A stretch of 64,000 nucleotides of DNA from UBA5158 sp040389045. GTDB lineage: Bacteria; Pseudomonadota; Gammaproteobacteria; DSM-16500. Within the stretch, counting starts at the first letter, position 1. Every line of letters starts with the position of its first letter. Positions 6,840 to 14,620 of the stretch are shown here, in pieces. The position numbers were made by a program, and so were the translations under genes. The DNA is taken from positions 62,001 to 126,000 of the forward strand of contig JAZKAT010000023.1 in assembly GCA_040389045.1 (NCBI GenBank), given 5' to 3'. The notes beneath the pieces were generated by a model, which saw only the letters and a list, made by a program, of their open reading frames with translations, was not told where the DNA came from and did not search any database.

Positions 6840-8165
6840 TTATCGCCATTCTGGATTGCTATCTAACGGTTGTACCGCTGTGGTTTTATCAAAATGGATT
6901 ATAGCATCAAATTGATAGGGTAATCGCGTCAAAAAATAATGACTGGCAAGTTCCGAGTCCGGGCGATAAACAACCCCAATCGCGCGCTGCAAACGGTTAA
7001 TCTGCAGGTAATGTTCCAGTTTCTCATTGCCGCGCATATCAAGAATAAAATTTTTATGTTTTAATTCATGAAATAATGCTTCATAACTACCAACCAAGCC
7101 AGGATTAACCACTTTGTGTTTAACCGGCGTATCCCAATCATCCGCCGCGGCTACCGAACCTTGATAAGTAGAAAAACCCAATAAATAAGTATCTTCACTA
7201 CCATGATGTTCTCGGACTAATTGCCCTATATTAACTTCACCTTGATCACCCATTTCAGTTGCCCGTGCGTCACCTACATGTGAATTATGCGCCCACACGA
7301 CAATTTTTGCGGGTTTATTCCATTTCTTTTCCAAATGCTCAGCTAAGGTATTTAAGGTTTTAAGCATATGCATATCGCGTATGTTCCATGAAGATATCCT
7401 GCCTTCAAACATACTGCGATAATATTCTTCCGCGTCTTTTACCAGTCGCGCATTTTGAATAGCATAAAAAAATTCATCTTCCTGGTCGCTATCATCACTA
7501 ACATATTTGAAGGCATGCTGTTGCAATTCAAGAACTTCTGCAATCGCTTCATTGATACACGGTTTTTCCTGGCCTTTACTGGTTTGAAAACCATAGTTTT
7601 GCGGGTCAAGACCGAAATGGTCAAAGCACGAATATCGTTTACGGGCGCGCTCTGCTGCTTCCGGATCAATTTTCAATAAATAATCGATTACCGCTTGCAT
7701 AGAGGAATGCAAACTATATAAATCCAAGCCATAGAAACCAATTTTATTATGAGGCGCTGACACATTATCATTGTAGGAACGCAACCATTGAATAAATGGC
7801 GCGATAGTCGCATTCCGCCACATCCAGGTGGGAAAGCGGGTGAATTTCCCCAGCGCTTGCATCCATTCTTCTTTGCTGCCCATGCCCTGCAAATAACGAT
7901 GTATACGATAGGCATCTGGCCAGTCACCTTCTATCGCAACTGCCATGAAACCTTTTTGCGTTATTAATTGCTCAGTAATCTTGGCGCGTGCCTGATAAAA
8001 TTCGTGGGTACCGTGGGTAGCTTCGCCAATTAAAACAAAACGTGATTCACCAATTTTATCCAGGATAGAGGAATATTGATTGGCATTCTCTTGAATGGGT
8101 TCGGCAAAATCATTAAGGATATTAATGAGCTTTTGATTAATGGTAGAGTTCATTAGCATACCCAT
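6840..8165 (-). CDS. erythromycin esterase-family protein
   Basis: 441 aa, close to the usual length of the family (PF05139). Conserved stretches in order: VLIGEATHGTHEF (about 46-58), AIEGDWPDAYRIH, FPTWMWRN, IGFYGLDLYSL, VVWAHNSHVGDAR and LLGFSTYQGSVAAA. The His and Glu residues in the first two and the last His form the known catalytic pocket. True EreA/EreB open macrolide lactones, but most chromosomal homologues have unknown substrates, so macrolide resistance should not be assumed. The start could also be ATG 8153; no Shine-Dalgarno decides it. It is the first gene of a likely three-gene transcript. Confidence 0.85.
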   Translation of the reverse strand: MGMLMNSTINQKLINILNDFAEPIQENANQYSSILDKIGESRFVLIGEATHGTHEFYQARAKITEQLITQKGFMAVAIEGDWPDAYRIHRYLQGMGSKEEWMQALGKFTRFPTWMWRNATIAPFIQWLRSYNDNVSAPHNKIGFYGLDLYSLHSSMQAVIDYLLKIDPEAAERARKRYSCFDHFGLDPQNYGFQTSKGQEKPCINEAIAEVLELQQHAFKYVSDDSDQEDEFFYAIQNARLVKDAEEYYRSMFEGRISSWNIRDMHMLKTLNTLAEHLEKKWNKPAKIVVWAHNSHVGDARATEMGDQGEVNIGQLVREHHGSEDTYLLGFSTYQGSVAAADDWDTPVKHKVVNPGLVGSYEALFHELKHKNFILDMRGNEKLEHYLQINRLQRAIGVVYRPDSELASHYFLTRLPYQFDAIIHFDKTTAVQPLDSNPEWR

Positions 8166-8203
8166 GGATAGGCAACTGAACTCTATTTTAATAGATTTTT
8201 TAA

Positions 8204-8410
8204 CTAGATGATATCAAATAAAATATTCCTCTGGCTGGCAATGTAAATGGCATGGGCGATATTTTTAGCCTGCAATTTCTTGCGAATATTACTGACGTAA
8301 ATTTCAACCGTTCGCGGTTCAAGGCCGGTCAGCCTTGCTACTTCCTTGGCCGTACAGCCTTTGGCGGTATAGTTTATAACTTGGACTTCTCGAAATGATA
8401 AATTTCGCAT
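8204..8410 (-). CDS. stand-alone LuxR-type HTH regulator
   Basis: 68 aa, consisting only of a GerE/LuxR DNA-binding domain: LSFREVQVINYTAKG, KEVARLTGLEPRTVEIYVSN (recognition helix) and IRKKLQAKN. There is no receiver, PAS or autoinducer domain. GGGAG precedes the ATG. It sits head-on behind the esterase-family gene and is divergent from the GH3 gene, with a palindrome at 8444-8459 that could be its operator. Confidence 0.8.
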   Translation of the reverse strand: MRNLSFREVQVINYTAKGCTAKEVARLTGLEPRTVEIYVSNIRKKLQAKNIAHAIYIASQRNILFDII

Positions 8411-8443
8411 GCTACTCCCGGGGTTTTTGATTGAAGTATGGCA

Positions 8444-8459
8444 ATGTGCTTAAACACAT
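8444..8459. promoter_or_regulatory. 16-bp palindrome in a divergent intergenic region
   Basis: ATGTG-CTTAAA-CACAT, perfect five-base arms, between the LuxR-type gene and the GH3 gene. A dimeric HTH operator is plausible; there is no independent support. Confidence 0.25.
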
Positions 8460-8610
8460 GTTTTGAGTGGATTTATTCGAAGAGTATGAATATAGCTGGA
8501 AGGAATAACTTACCGCCTATGGTAAATGCTTTAATGATGACTTTACAAGTACCTCCTTAACTATTTTTTTGATTTGTTATATAGTGTGCACAGTTTTAGG
8601 GGGCAGCAAT

Positions 8611-9744
8611 ATGTTTAAATGGTTGTTCTGGGCGTTATTACTAATGGGAGCGAATAATATGGCATTGGCTGGCGATGTACCTTTAAAAGAGAAAATTGGC
8701 CAAATGCTTTTGATTGGCTTTCAAGGTGCCGAGTTACATCCGAATGATGCCATTGTCCATGCCATCTTGAACCATCAAGTCGGTGGGGTCATTTTATTTG
8801 ATTATGATTTTGCCACGAAAACGTATGACCACAATATTAAAAGTCCAACCCAGTTAGCCAAGCTCACTCAGCAATTGCAGGATTACAATAAGCAAGCGAC
8901 CCAAAGCCCCTACCCGTTGCTCATAGGCTTGGATTATGAAGGTGGCAAAGTTAACCGCCTGAAAGAAAAATACGGTTTTCCAAAAACCTTATCCGCCGCC
9001 GCTATCGCAAAACTTCCCGTTAAAGAAGCCAGCCAATATGCCAATCAAATGGCGGAGACTCTAGCGCAATCTGGTATTAATTTGAATTTTGCGCCGGTGG
9101 TGGATGTCAACATTAATCCGGACAGTCCGGTTATTGGTAAAATAGAACGTAGCTTTTCCAGCGATCCAAATGTTGTAACGGATTACGCGGCTATCTTTGC
9201 GAAAGCCTATAATGAACATGGCGTGTTATGTAGTTACAAACATTTCCCTGGCCACGGCAGCGCCACGGGTGATACGCATCAGGGTTTTGTTGATGTCACT
9301 AAGACTTGGCAGGTAACTGAATTAGCACCTTATAAATCTTTATTGCTAAACGCAAATGGCTGCGCCTTGGTAATGACCGCACATGTAGTTAACTACGACT
9401 TGGATAGCAAAGGTTATCCAGCCAGTCTTTCCAAAGACATTACTCAAGGGTTGTTACGCGATAAATTAAATTTTAATGGCGTAGTGATTACGGATGATTT
9501 GCAAATGAAAGCAATCACAGATAATTATGGCGTACCCGAAGCTGTCAGATTAGCAGTAAACGCTGGCGCCGATATTTTAGTATTTGGTAATCAATTAGCC
9601 GCCACCAGCCAAGACCCGGCACAAATTATCGATTTGATTTATAATGATGTGCAATCAGGCCAAATACCACAAAGCCGGATTGATGATGCGTACAATCACA
9701 TTATGAAATTGAAAGAAACATTGCGGGAAAGAATTATTGCGTGA
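8611..9744 (+). CDS. exported glycoside hydrolase family 3 (NagZ-like beta-N-acetylhexosaminidase)
   Basis: 377 aa from ATG 8611, chosen because TTAGGGGG lies just upstream and the next 24 residues form a signal peptide (WLFWALLLMGANNMALA). GH3 motifs: IGQMLLIGF, LIGLDYEGGKVNRL, NFAPVVDVNINP, the signature KHFPGHGSATGDTH with the NagZ catalytic His/Asp loop, and VITDDLQMKAI carrying the nucleophile Asp. Cytosolic NagZ recycles muropeptides; the signal peptide here points to a periplasmic or secreted enzyme acting on peptidoglycan or chitin-type sugars. It is a single gene, divergent from the LuxR-type regulator. Confidence 0.85.
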   Translation: MFKWLFWALLLMGANNMALAGDVPLKEKIGQMLLIGFQGAELHPNDAIVHAILNHQVGGVILFDYDFATKTYDHNIKSPTQLAKLTQQLQDYNKQATQSPYPLLIGLDYEGGKVNRLKEKYGFPKTLSAAAIAKLPVKEASQYANQMAETLAQSGINLNFAPVVDVNINPDSPVIGKIERSFSSDPNVVTDYAAIFAKAYNEHGVLCSYKHFPGHGSATGDTHQGFVDVTKTWQVTELAPYKSLLLNANGCALVMTAHVVNYDLDSKGYPASLSKDITQGLLRDKLNFNGVVITDDLQMKAITDNYGVPEAVRLAVNAGADILVFGNQLAATSQDPAQIIDLIYNDVQSGQIPQSRIDDAYNHIMKLKETLRERIIA

Positions 9745-9784
9745 CTTAATCAAGGCATACGCTCTCTCTCACTTGTTAAATTTC

Positions 9785-9925
9785 CTATATATTCATTCCC
9801 AAGCGAGGAACATCAACCATTTCAGTACCCATCAGAGACGCAATAGTGGTATTAATAGTTGGAGTTAATAAACCGAGTGCTACCACCGATAAAAACTGAT
9901 CAGAACTACACTTGCTAAGTTCTTA
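9785..9925 (-). other. in-frame, gene-like tail after a stop codon
   Basis: Directly after the TAG and TAA ending the 9926-10321 gene, the same frame stays open for 45 more codons and contains a plausible protein segment (ALGLLTPTINTTIASLMGTE, then MVDVPRLGMNI). No ATG begins it; a GTG lies 12 codons in. It could be the end of a longer ancestral gene or a small separate peptide. Confidence 0.2.
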
Positions 9926-10321
9926 CTAGTAAAGATTTGCAGCAGCCACTACACAAAATATCTTAGCATCAATCACATTAAAGATAGCCGGTTGCCCATC
10001 GCCCGCTGAGCATAAATCAAAATTATAATTACCATACGATGTGGCGTTTTGAGCGTGGTTTATAACGATGGTTGTCGTGTACCCTTTAGCTGGATTAGGT
10101 AGAGTAACTGTGTTGATCTTGCCAGCTACAAGTAATGTGTTTTGCCCTTTGTCGCAATCACTCATTTGTGGTTTTGGTGATTGTGAAGTACAAATATTAT
10201 AAAAAACACTCATATCTTCTGAGCTTTGATTTACAAGCTGTAACGAGTCTGCAAAAGCCACATTAACAAAACAAGCTGTGATTGCCAAACTAGAACAATA
10301 TCTTTTAAAATTGTTTTTCAT
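9926..10321 (-). CDS. small exported protein of unknown function
   Basis: 131 aa from ATG 10321 (an ATG at 10333 would add four residues). A signal peptide ends near FVNVAFA, followed by DSLQLVNQSSEDMSVFYNIC. Four Cys in the mature part (NIC, DCD, LCS, FCV) suggest two disulfides. The spacing of Gly and aromatic residues suggests a beta-rich fold. No family recognised. It is convergent with the GH3 gene and followed by an in-frame open tail. Confidence 0.6.
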   Translation of the reverse strand: MKNNFKRYCSSLAITACFVNVAFADSLQLVNQSSEDMSVFYNICTSQSPKPQMSDCDKGQNTLLVAGKINTVTLPNPAKGYTTTIVINHAQNATSYGNYNFDLCSAGDGQPAIFNVIDAKIFCVVAAANLY

Positions 10322-10400
10322 GAGAAAGCTCATAGAGTTTATTAAAAATACAGTTTACTCTCTTCTGCTTGTCAAATGAAGTACCTAGGCAGAAATAAAA

Positions 10401-10479
10401 GTAGGTTGGGCTGAGCATGGCGAAGCCCAACAGAATATTAACTTTAGAATTTTTGTTGGGCTTCGCCATGCTCAGCCCT
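10401..10479. repeat. REPIN-like inverted pair of GTAG-type REP palindromes
   Basis: Two copies of the GTAGGTTGGGCT..AGCCCAACA palindrome face each other: plus orientation at 10401-10432 and minus at 10454-10479, separated by about 21 AT-rich bases. Paired inverted REPs beginning with GTAG are the classical form mobilised by RAYT transposases. No RAYT gene is in the window. Confidence 0.65.
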
Positions 10480-10582
10480 AAGCCGTTGTTTATTAGTGTT
10501 TTTTTTCATATTTGGTGCAATAATTAAATTACCTGTTTACTTTTAGACCATTTTTATATAAAATGTTGCAACATTAAACTTA

Positions 10583-11791
10583 ATGAGTCCAGCCATGCCA
10601 GCTATTCTTACCCGAGAACAACTTGCTAAAGATTTTTATCAGGAATTAGGCTTATCAAACAGTGCTAATAACAATGATATTAAAAGGGCTTATCGCAGGC
10701 TGGCTTTAGAATGGCATCCCGATAAAAATATTAATAATAAAGTTGAAGCTGAAGCTAGATTCAAAATAATTTCTGAAGCTTATGAAGTGCTCTCTGATAC
10801 TGCCAAGCGCGCTTATTACGATAGATATCGTGGCACAGCGGGTATTACGGATAATACGAATGATTTAAATAATTTTGATTCCTCCGTAAAACAAGCCTTA
10901 ATCTCCCTTTCGCTCTATTTATTCATGCTTGAAGTATTTTATTATATTTTTAAGACTATAGAGTCTACTTATTCAAGCTCTGTTAGTAATCCGGAATTAG
11001 CACGCAAAGTATATGATGAAGTGTTAGATTCATTTCAAACATTTAATATTACCAGCGATGAAATAAAAGAGCTTGGTGCAAAAAATATATCATCATTTCA
11101 AAAAAATTATTCTACGATGTGTAATATGATGGTAGCTTCTATTAATCCATACAATTACATGCATACATCTCTTGATTTAGATTTTTCAAGTTGTAATTCA
11201 TTCCACAAAATAGATATTAATCTTATTAATCAATCAGGCGACCTCTCTTTAAAACGCTCAATATTAGCAGCTGGAGAGTCACCAAATTTGGCAGCCTGTT
11301 TTGCGCTGGGTTTAACTTATGTTGGCGCTAGAAGTTTTTTTATTTTTAAGAACCGTGAAGACTTTTGGTCTAGTGATATGGACTATAGACAAAAGATGGA
11401 TCGTATTGTTCTAATGCTGATTGCCGGAGGTTTGGTTTTATCAGGGGTTGATGCGTTGACAAATTGTTTTGGTATTATGAATATGCTTGCTGAGGATACC
11501 GGTGTAATTGCAGCAAATTGTGTACGCGCTTGTAACGATGGTTATTACAAGAATGGCGTACTAATGAATATAAATGGTAAACAGGAAATTTTCAGTCTGC
11601 AGCAAAAACCAGAAATTCAAGCTGATGCTTATCTTGGATATAAAAATTTAGCTGCCGGCATGGTAAACACTCTAGCTGTACCCGTCACCATATTAATCGC
11701 CAAGTTCAGTGCAATATATTCTAATAAAAGACCAGCTGCTGAACCTCGTGAAGAAAATGGGCGTGGTCATCATCATAGTCATCAGGTTTAA
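10583..11791 (+). CDS. membrane-bound J-domain protein
   Basis: 402 aa. An intact J-domain covers about residues 16-85 with the catalytic HPD (45-47) and helix III/IV (FKIISEAYEVLSDTAKRAYYDRY). The Gly/Phe and zinc domains of DnaJ are absent. Four hydrophobic segments follow: near 108-127, 238-255, about 276-293 and about 357-375. The tail is His-rich (GRGHHHSHQ). J-domains stimulate Hsp70 ATPase, here presumably at a membrane. J-domain proteins of this mixed kind occur among secreted effectors in Legionellales, but that role is only possible here. No clear Shine-Dalgarno is seen; ATG 10595 is an alternative start. Confidence 0.8.
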   Translation: MSPAMPAILTREQLAKDFYQELGLSNSANNNDIKRAYRRLALEWHPDKNINNKVEAEARFKIISEAYEVLSDTAKRAYYDRYRGTAGITDNTNDLNNFDSSVKQALISLSLYLFMLEVFYYIFKTIESTYSSSVSNPELARKVYDEVLDSFQTFNITSDEIKELGAKNISSFQKNYSTMCNMMVASINPYNYMHTSLDLDFSSCNSFHKIDINLINQSGDLSLKRSILAAGESPNLAACFALGLTYVGARSFFIFKNREDFWSSDMDYRQKMDRIVLMLIAGGLVLSGVDALTNCFGIMNMLAEDTGVIAANCVRACNDGYYKNGVLMNINGKQEIFSLQQKPEIQADAYLGYKNLAAGMVNTLAVPVTILIAKFSAIYSNKRPAAEPREENGRGHHHSHQV

Positions 11792-11865
11792 CGTTTAAAA
11801 TTTACAATAGCAGGTTTAGGCTTCTTTGCATTCTTTGAACAACCCTTAGCACTCAAGCCAAAGGG

Positions 11866-12315
11866 TCAGCTCGTTTCTTCCTCTAAGGTAGGCCAATCAA
11901 TATAACCCTTTGCTCCGCCACCATACCAAGTATCTTTGGGAGCCTCTGCTAATTTCGCACCCGTTTGTAAGCGTATTACTAAATCGGGGTTCGCTAAAAA
12001 AGGTCTACCAAAACAAATTAAATCGGCTAAGTTATTTGCGCGAGCCTGCAGCGCTAATGGTAAGTCATAACCATTGTTGGCAATATACAAGCCCTTAAAT
12101 AGCTGACGTAATTTTTCAAAACTAAAACCAGAGGGGATAGTTCTAGGGCCCATCGTTGCGCCTTCAATAAAATGGATATAAGCAATGTTAAATTGATTTA
12201 ATTGTTCTACCACATAAGAAAATAACGCCATGGGATTCGCCATCACAATGCGGTTTTTTAAAGTGAAATTGCCAAATTGAAACGGCTGAAATAAATCCCT
12301 ATTTTCCGTAGCCAT
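11866..12315 (-). pseudogene. old yellow enzyme (NADH:flavin oxidoreductase) with a large in-frame deletion
   Basis: 149 aa where the family has about 360. Residues 1-30 match the N-terminus (LFQPFQFGNFTLKNRIVMA), then the sequence jumps directly to the C-terminal third (IAYIHFIEG, ALQARANNLADLICFGRPFL, NPDLVIRLQTG, WPTLEEETS). About 200 residues, including most of the barrel with the FMN- and substrate-binding His/Asn pair, are missing, yet the frame is kept. It cannot be an active ene-reductase. It lies 15 nt after the XRE gene and a short second OYE tail occurs at 14538-14570. Confidence 0.85.
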
Positions 12316-12330
12316 GCTTTTACCTTATAA

Positions 12331-12552
12331 TTAACTTTCCGTTGGCAATTCTTCAACGTATTCTAAAATATCTCCAGGATGGCATGACAAATATCGACAA
12401 ATCGCATCCAGCGTTAATAAACGTAACGCTTTAGCTTTACCCGTTTTTAAAATAGATAAATTAACTTCGGAAATGCCAATGGCTTCCGCTAATTCCTTAG
12501 AGCGGATTTTTCGTTTCGCCAGCATGACATCCAGGTTAATAATAATGGGCAC
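12331..12552 (-). CDS. YozG-like Cro/CI-family HTH regulator
   Basis: 73 aa. A single HTH_XRE domain: RKIRSKELAEAIGISEVNLS, KTGKAKALRLLTLDAICRYL, CHPGDILEYV. This compact type is regularly encoded beside a DUF2975 membrane protein, as here (17 nt after it). Probably an autoregulator of the pair. Confidence 0.85.
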   Translation of the reverse strand: MPIIINLDVMLAKRKIRSKELAEAIGISEVNLSILKTGKAKALRLLTLDAICRYLSCHPGDILEYVEELPTES

Positions 12553-12568
12553 GTTTATTCATCCCTTC

Positions 12569-13111
12569 TTAAATAGTAAATTGTTGCTCGTCTTGCAGCT
12601 TAAAGCCTTCGGCCATAATCCACGAGATTAGCAATAATAACAATGATAACAGTAGAATACTAAAATTCACGGAAATTACCACAAAATGAGTCGGGTAGTG
12701 CCAGGTTAACACCAGGCTTAATAACCCTTGATATATCGGTAAAAAAACCAATTCACTCGCTATCACCACCGCAGCGACTTTGCGTAAATAAAAAATATTA
12801 TTTAGCGAGAATATTTCATTTCTTTCGTACAATCTAAATAATTTAATTAAAAAATAACACACAATCAGAATTAATGAAGCCGGAATCAGACTGACTAAAA
12901 ATCCCAGAAATTTTGTTTGATTACTTAAATGTAAAATTAAAGGAAAATTAGGCATGGTATGCGGGATCAAATCAATAGCCATCGTATTTCCCAAAATAAG
13001 CAATGGATAGGGGGCATTCAGCCAATACAGTATTAGACAGATAGGGACTGCTACGAAGGTAATTTGAAACAATACCCGAAAGAAACGACTGACTAGCTTA
13101 ATTTTGTTCAT
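12569..13111 (-). CDS. DUF2975 membrane protein
   Basis: 180 aa with four predicted membrane helices (about 12-33, 68-92, 107-130 and 140-164) and the hallmark DUF2975 ending WIMAEGFKLQDEQQFTI. The family's function is unknown; it is paired with a YozG-type HTH protein in many genomes. It heads the minus-strand transcript that also contains the HTH gene and the OYE remnant. Confidence 0.8.
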   Translation of the reverse strand: MNKIKLVSRFFRVLFQITFVAVPICLILYWLNAPYPLLILGNTMAIDLIPHTMPNFPLILHLSNQTKFLGFLVSLIPASLILIVCYFLIKLFRLYERNEIFSLNNIFYLRKVAAVVIASELVFLPIYQGLLSLVLTWHYPTHFVVISVNFSILLLSLLLLLISWIMAEGFKLQDEQQFTI

Positions 13112-13233
13112 AAATTATTCCAAATGATTGTCCATTATTGATCAAAACTTCCCCCACTATAAACTGCGCTAATTCTAACGATTGAATTATCGTTTTGCAA
13201 TAACTAATTATTTAAAATTAATTATAAATTAAC

Positions 13234-13263
13234 TTGACTCAATAAAAGATTTAATTAAATAAT
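13234..13263 (+). promoter_or_regulatory. sigma70-type promoter upstream of the outer-membrane barrel gene
   Basis: TTGACT (13234-13239), 18 nt, AATAAT (13258-13263): five of six matches in each box. The transcript would start near 13270 and carry a 90-nt leader with two overlapping hairpins. Confidence 0.45.
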
Positions 13264-13290
13264 GCGTGACCTTGATGGTTGATCCGGACA

Positions 13291-13339
13291 GATTGTCATC
13301 GAAGGTAGACAATCCCGTGTACTTTTCGGTGCACGGGAT
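13291..13339 (+). promoter_or_regulatory. two overlapping leader hairpins (attenuator-like)
   Basis: Hairpin 1: GATTGTC (13291-13297) with GACAATC (13308-13314). Hairpin 2: ATCCCGTGTAC (13312-13322) with GTGCACGGGAT (13329-13339), loop TTTTCG, one G-U pair. They share 13312-13314 and cannot both be complete. Hairpin 2 is followed by ACTTTT and then the AAGGAG ribosome-binding site of the next gene. Confidence 0.4.
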
Positions 13340-13362
13340 ACTTTTAAAATAAGGAGTGTTTT

Positions 13363-13893
13363 ATGTTTAAAAAAATTGTTTTCACCAGTTTAATTTCGAT
13401 GATGAGCGCAGCAAGCTTTGCGGAAAGACCCGCATCTTTAAAGCAAGATAATTCTACTTATGTCAGCACAGGCACCACTTATGTAGGTGCTTCTACAGGC
13501 ATACCATTATCATCGGGCGAAGCAGTCTCCGGTGATATTTTTGCCGGACATGGCAAAACATTTGGCTCAAGCCAGCGCTTTTATTTAGGAGGAGAAATCA
13601 ACGCAGGCGTAAATCATTTTAAAAGTCAGTATGACTGGCCAAGTGCGACTACTTATTCTTTAGGAGCAAGTATCATCCCAGGCATAATGTTAACACCAAC
13701 AGTAATGGCTTACGGCCGAGCAGGATTAAATATGAGTAAATATAAAAACCATGTGTGGTTGGGACAGGTGTTTGGTTTAGGTTTGCAAAAAGACCTCAAT
13801 AAAAACTGGGGGGTACGTGGTGAATATACATTGAGTTCGAATATTGCTACTCAAGGTCAAGCTTCCTTAGGTTTAACTTATAAATTAGATTAA
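13363..13893 (+). CDS. small outer-membrane beta-barrel (opacity-type) protein
   Basis: 176 aa. The signal peptide ends in SAASFA. The mature part alternates polar and hydrophobic residues in short strands (TYVGASTGI, RFYLGGEINAGVNHF, SLGASIIPGIML, AYGRAGLNM, WGVRGEYTL) and ends in ASLGLTYKLD, the aromatic or hydrophobic C-terminal strand pattern of barrels. Opacity/OmpA-type eight-stranded fold is likely. AAGGAG lies 6 nt before the ATG. A REP-B palindrome right after the stop may terminate the message. Confidence 0.75.
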   Translation: MFKKIVFTSLISMMSAASFAERPASLKQDNSTYVSTGTTYVGASTGIPLSSGEAVSGDIFAGHGKTFGSSQRFYLGGEINAGVNHFKSQYDWPSATTYSLGASIIPGIMLTPTVMAYGRAGLNMSKYKNHVWLGQVFGLGLQKDLNKNWGVRGEYTLSSNIATQGQASLGLTYKLD

Positions 13894-13898
13894 AAAAC

Positions 13899-13954
13899 GT
13901 AGCCCGTATGTCCCCTCTGGGGATAATAAAGCGCAAGCGCGACATACGGGCTAC
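13899..13954. repeat. REP-B palindrome (GTAGCCCGTATGT)
   Basis: GTAGCCCGTATGTC (13899-13912) is the inverse of GACATACGGGCTAC (13941-13954), with two small inner stems between. A half copy lies at 14571-14591. Like REP-A it begins with GTAG but its sequence is different. Confidence 0.65.
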
Positions 13955-14059
13955 ATTTCTAGCATAGAATCAAGCAACTACTATATTTTTCACGCGATAA
14001 TAGTAACGTCTAATAATGATATAATAAGAGTATGTACCTTTTCTTAAAAGGAGTTATTT

Positions 14060-14476
14060 ATGCAAGCCAAAGAATGTATGTCAAAAAAGCCTGAGTTTCT
14101 TCCCCCAACTGCGACATTAAAAGAAGCCGCCCACCAAATGCGTGACGATGATTATGGATTCATTCCTGTCGGAGATAATGATCGTTTGATTGGTGTAGTG
14201 ACGGATCGCGACATTGCTATACGTGCAGTTGCTGAAGGGAAAGATCCTAATAAAACCACACTTAAAGAAATCATGACTACAGGGATTAATTATTGTTTTG
14301 AAAACGATAGTTTAGAAAAAGTAGCAAAGTTAATGGAAGGCAAACAAATTCGTCGTTTAGTTGTTCTGAATGATCAGAAACGTATGACGGGTGTTATTTC
14401 GTTAGGAGATATTGCAACAAAATGCAAAGATGCCAAACTTTGCAGCGAACTTACGGATGCAGTTTCTCATCAGTAG
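14060..14476 (+). CDS. tandem CBS-domain protein
   Basis: 138 aa consisting of two CBS domains: residues about 4-62 (CMSKKPEFLPPTATLKEAAH, IGVVTDRDIAIRAVAEG) and 70-130 (IMTTGINYCFENDSLEKVAK, RRLVVLNDQKRMTGVISLGD). Such pairs bind adenosine nucleotides and act as sensors; no catalytic domain is attached. AAAGGAG precedes the ATG. It stands alone. Confidence 0.9.
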   Translation: MQAKECMSKKPEFLPPTATLKEAAHQMRDDDYGFIPVGDNDRLIGVVTDRDIAIRAVAEGKDPNKTTLKEIMTTGINYCFENDSLEKVAKLMEGKQIRRLVVLNDQKRMTGVISLGDIATKCKDAKLCSELTDAVSHQ

Positions 14477-14501
14477 TAGCGTGACCTAAAAATTTGAATT
14501 T

Positions 14502-14529
14502 TGTTGGGCTTAGCGATGCTCAGCCCAAC
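14502..14529. repeat. REP-A palindrome, minus orientation
   Basis: TGTTGGGCTTAGCGATGCTC followed by AGCCCAAC. It lies 25 nt after the CBS gene and may form its terminator hairpin. The outer GTAGG end is lost. Confidence 0.6.
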
Positions 14530-14537
14530 TATCTGCC

Positions 14538-14591
14538 TCAAGCCTTTTCTTCCTCTAAAGTCGGCCATCCCAGCGGGGACATACGGGCTAC
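14538..14591 (-). pseudogene. last ten codons of a second OYE gene abutting a REP-B half
   Basis: On the minus strand GWPTLEEEKA and TGA (14570-14538) match the C-terminus WPTLEEETS of the OYE remnant at 11866. Immediately before it (14591-14571) is half of REP-B, GTAGCCCGTATGTCCCCGCTG. The rest of this copy is gone. Confidence 0.45.
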
Positions 14592-14620
14592 GATTTCTTA
14601 TTAAGGGCAGTAAAGAGATT

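Noticed and set aside
6840..8165. Macrolide resistance gene
   Set aside because: The family is erythromycin esterase, but chromosomal members mostly have other or unknown substrates, so resistance is not claimed.
13905..13955. Insertion sequence ends around REP-B
   Set aside because: No transposase frame is present anywhere near and the palindrome is self-contained; a REP-type element explains it.
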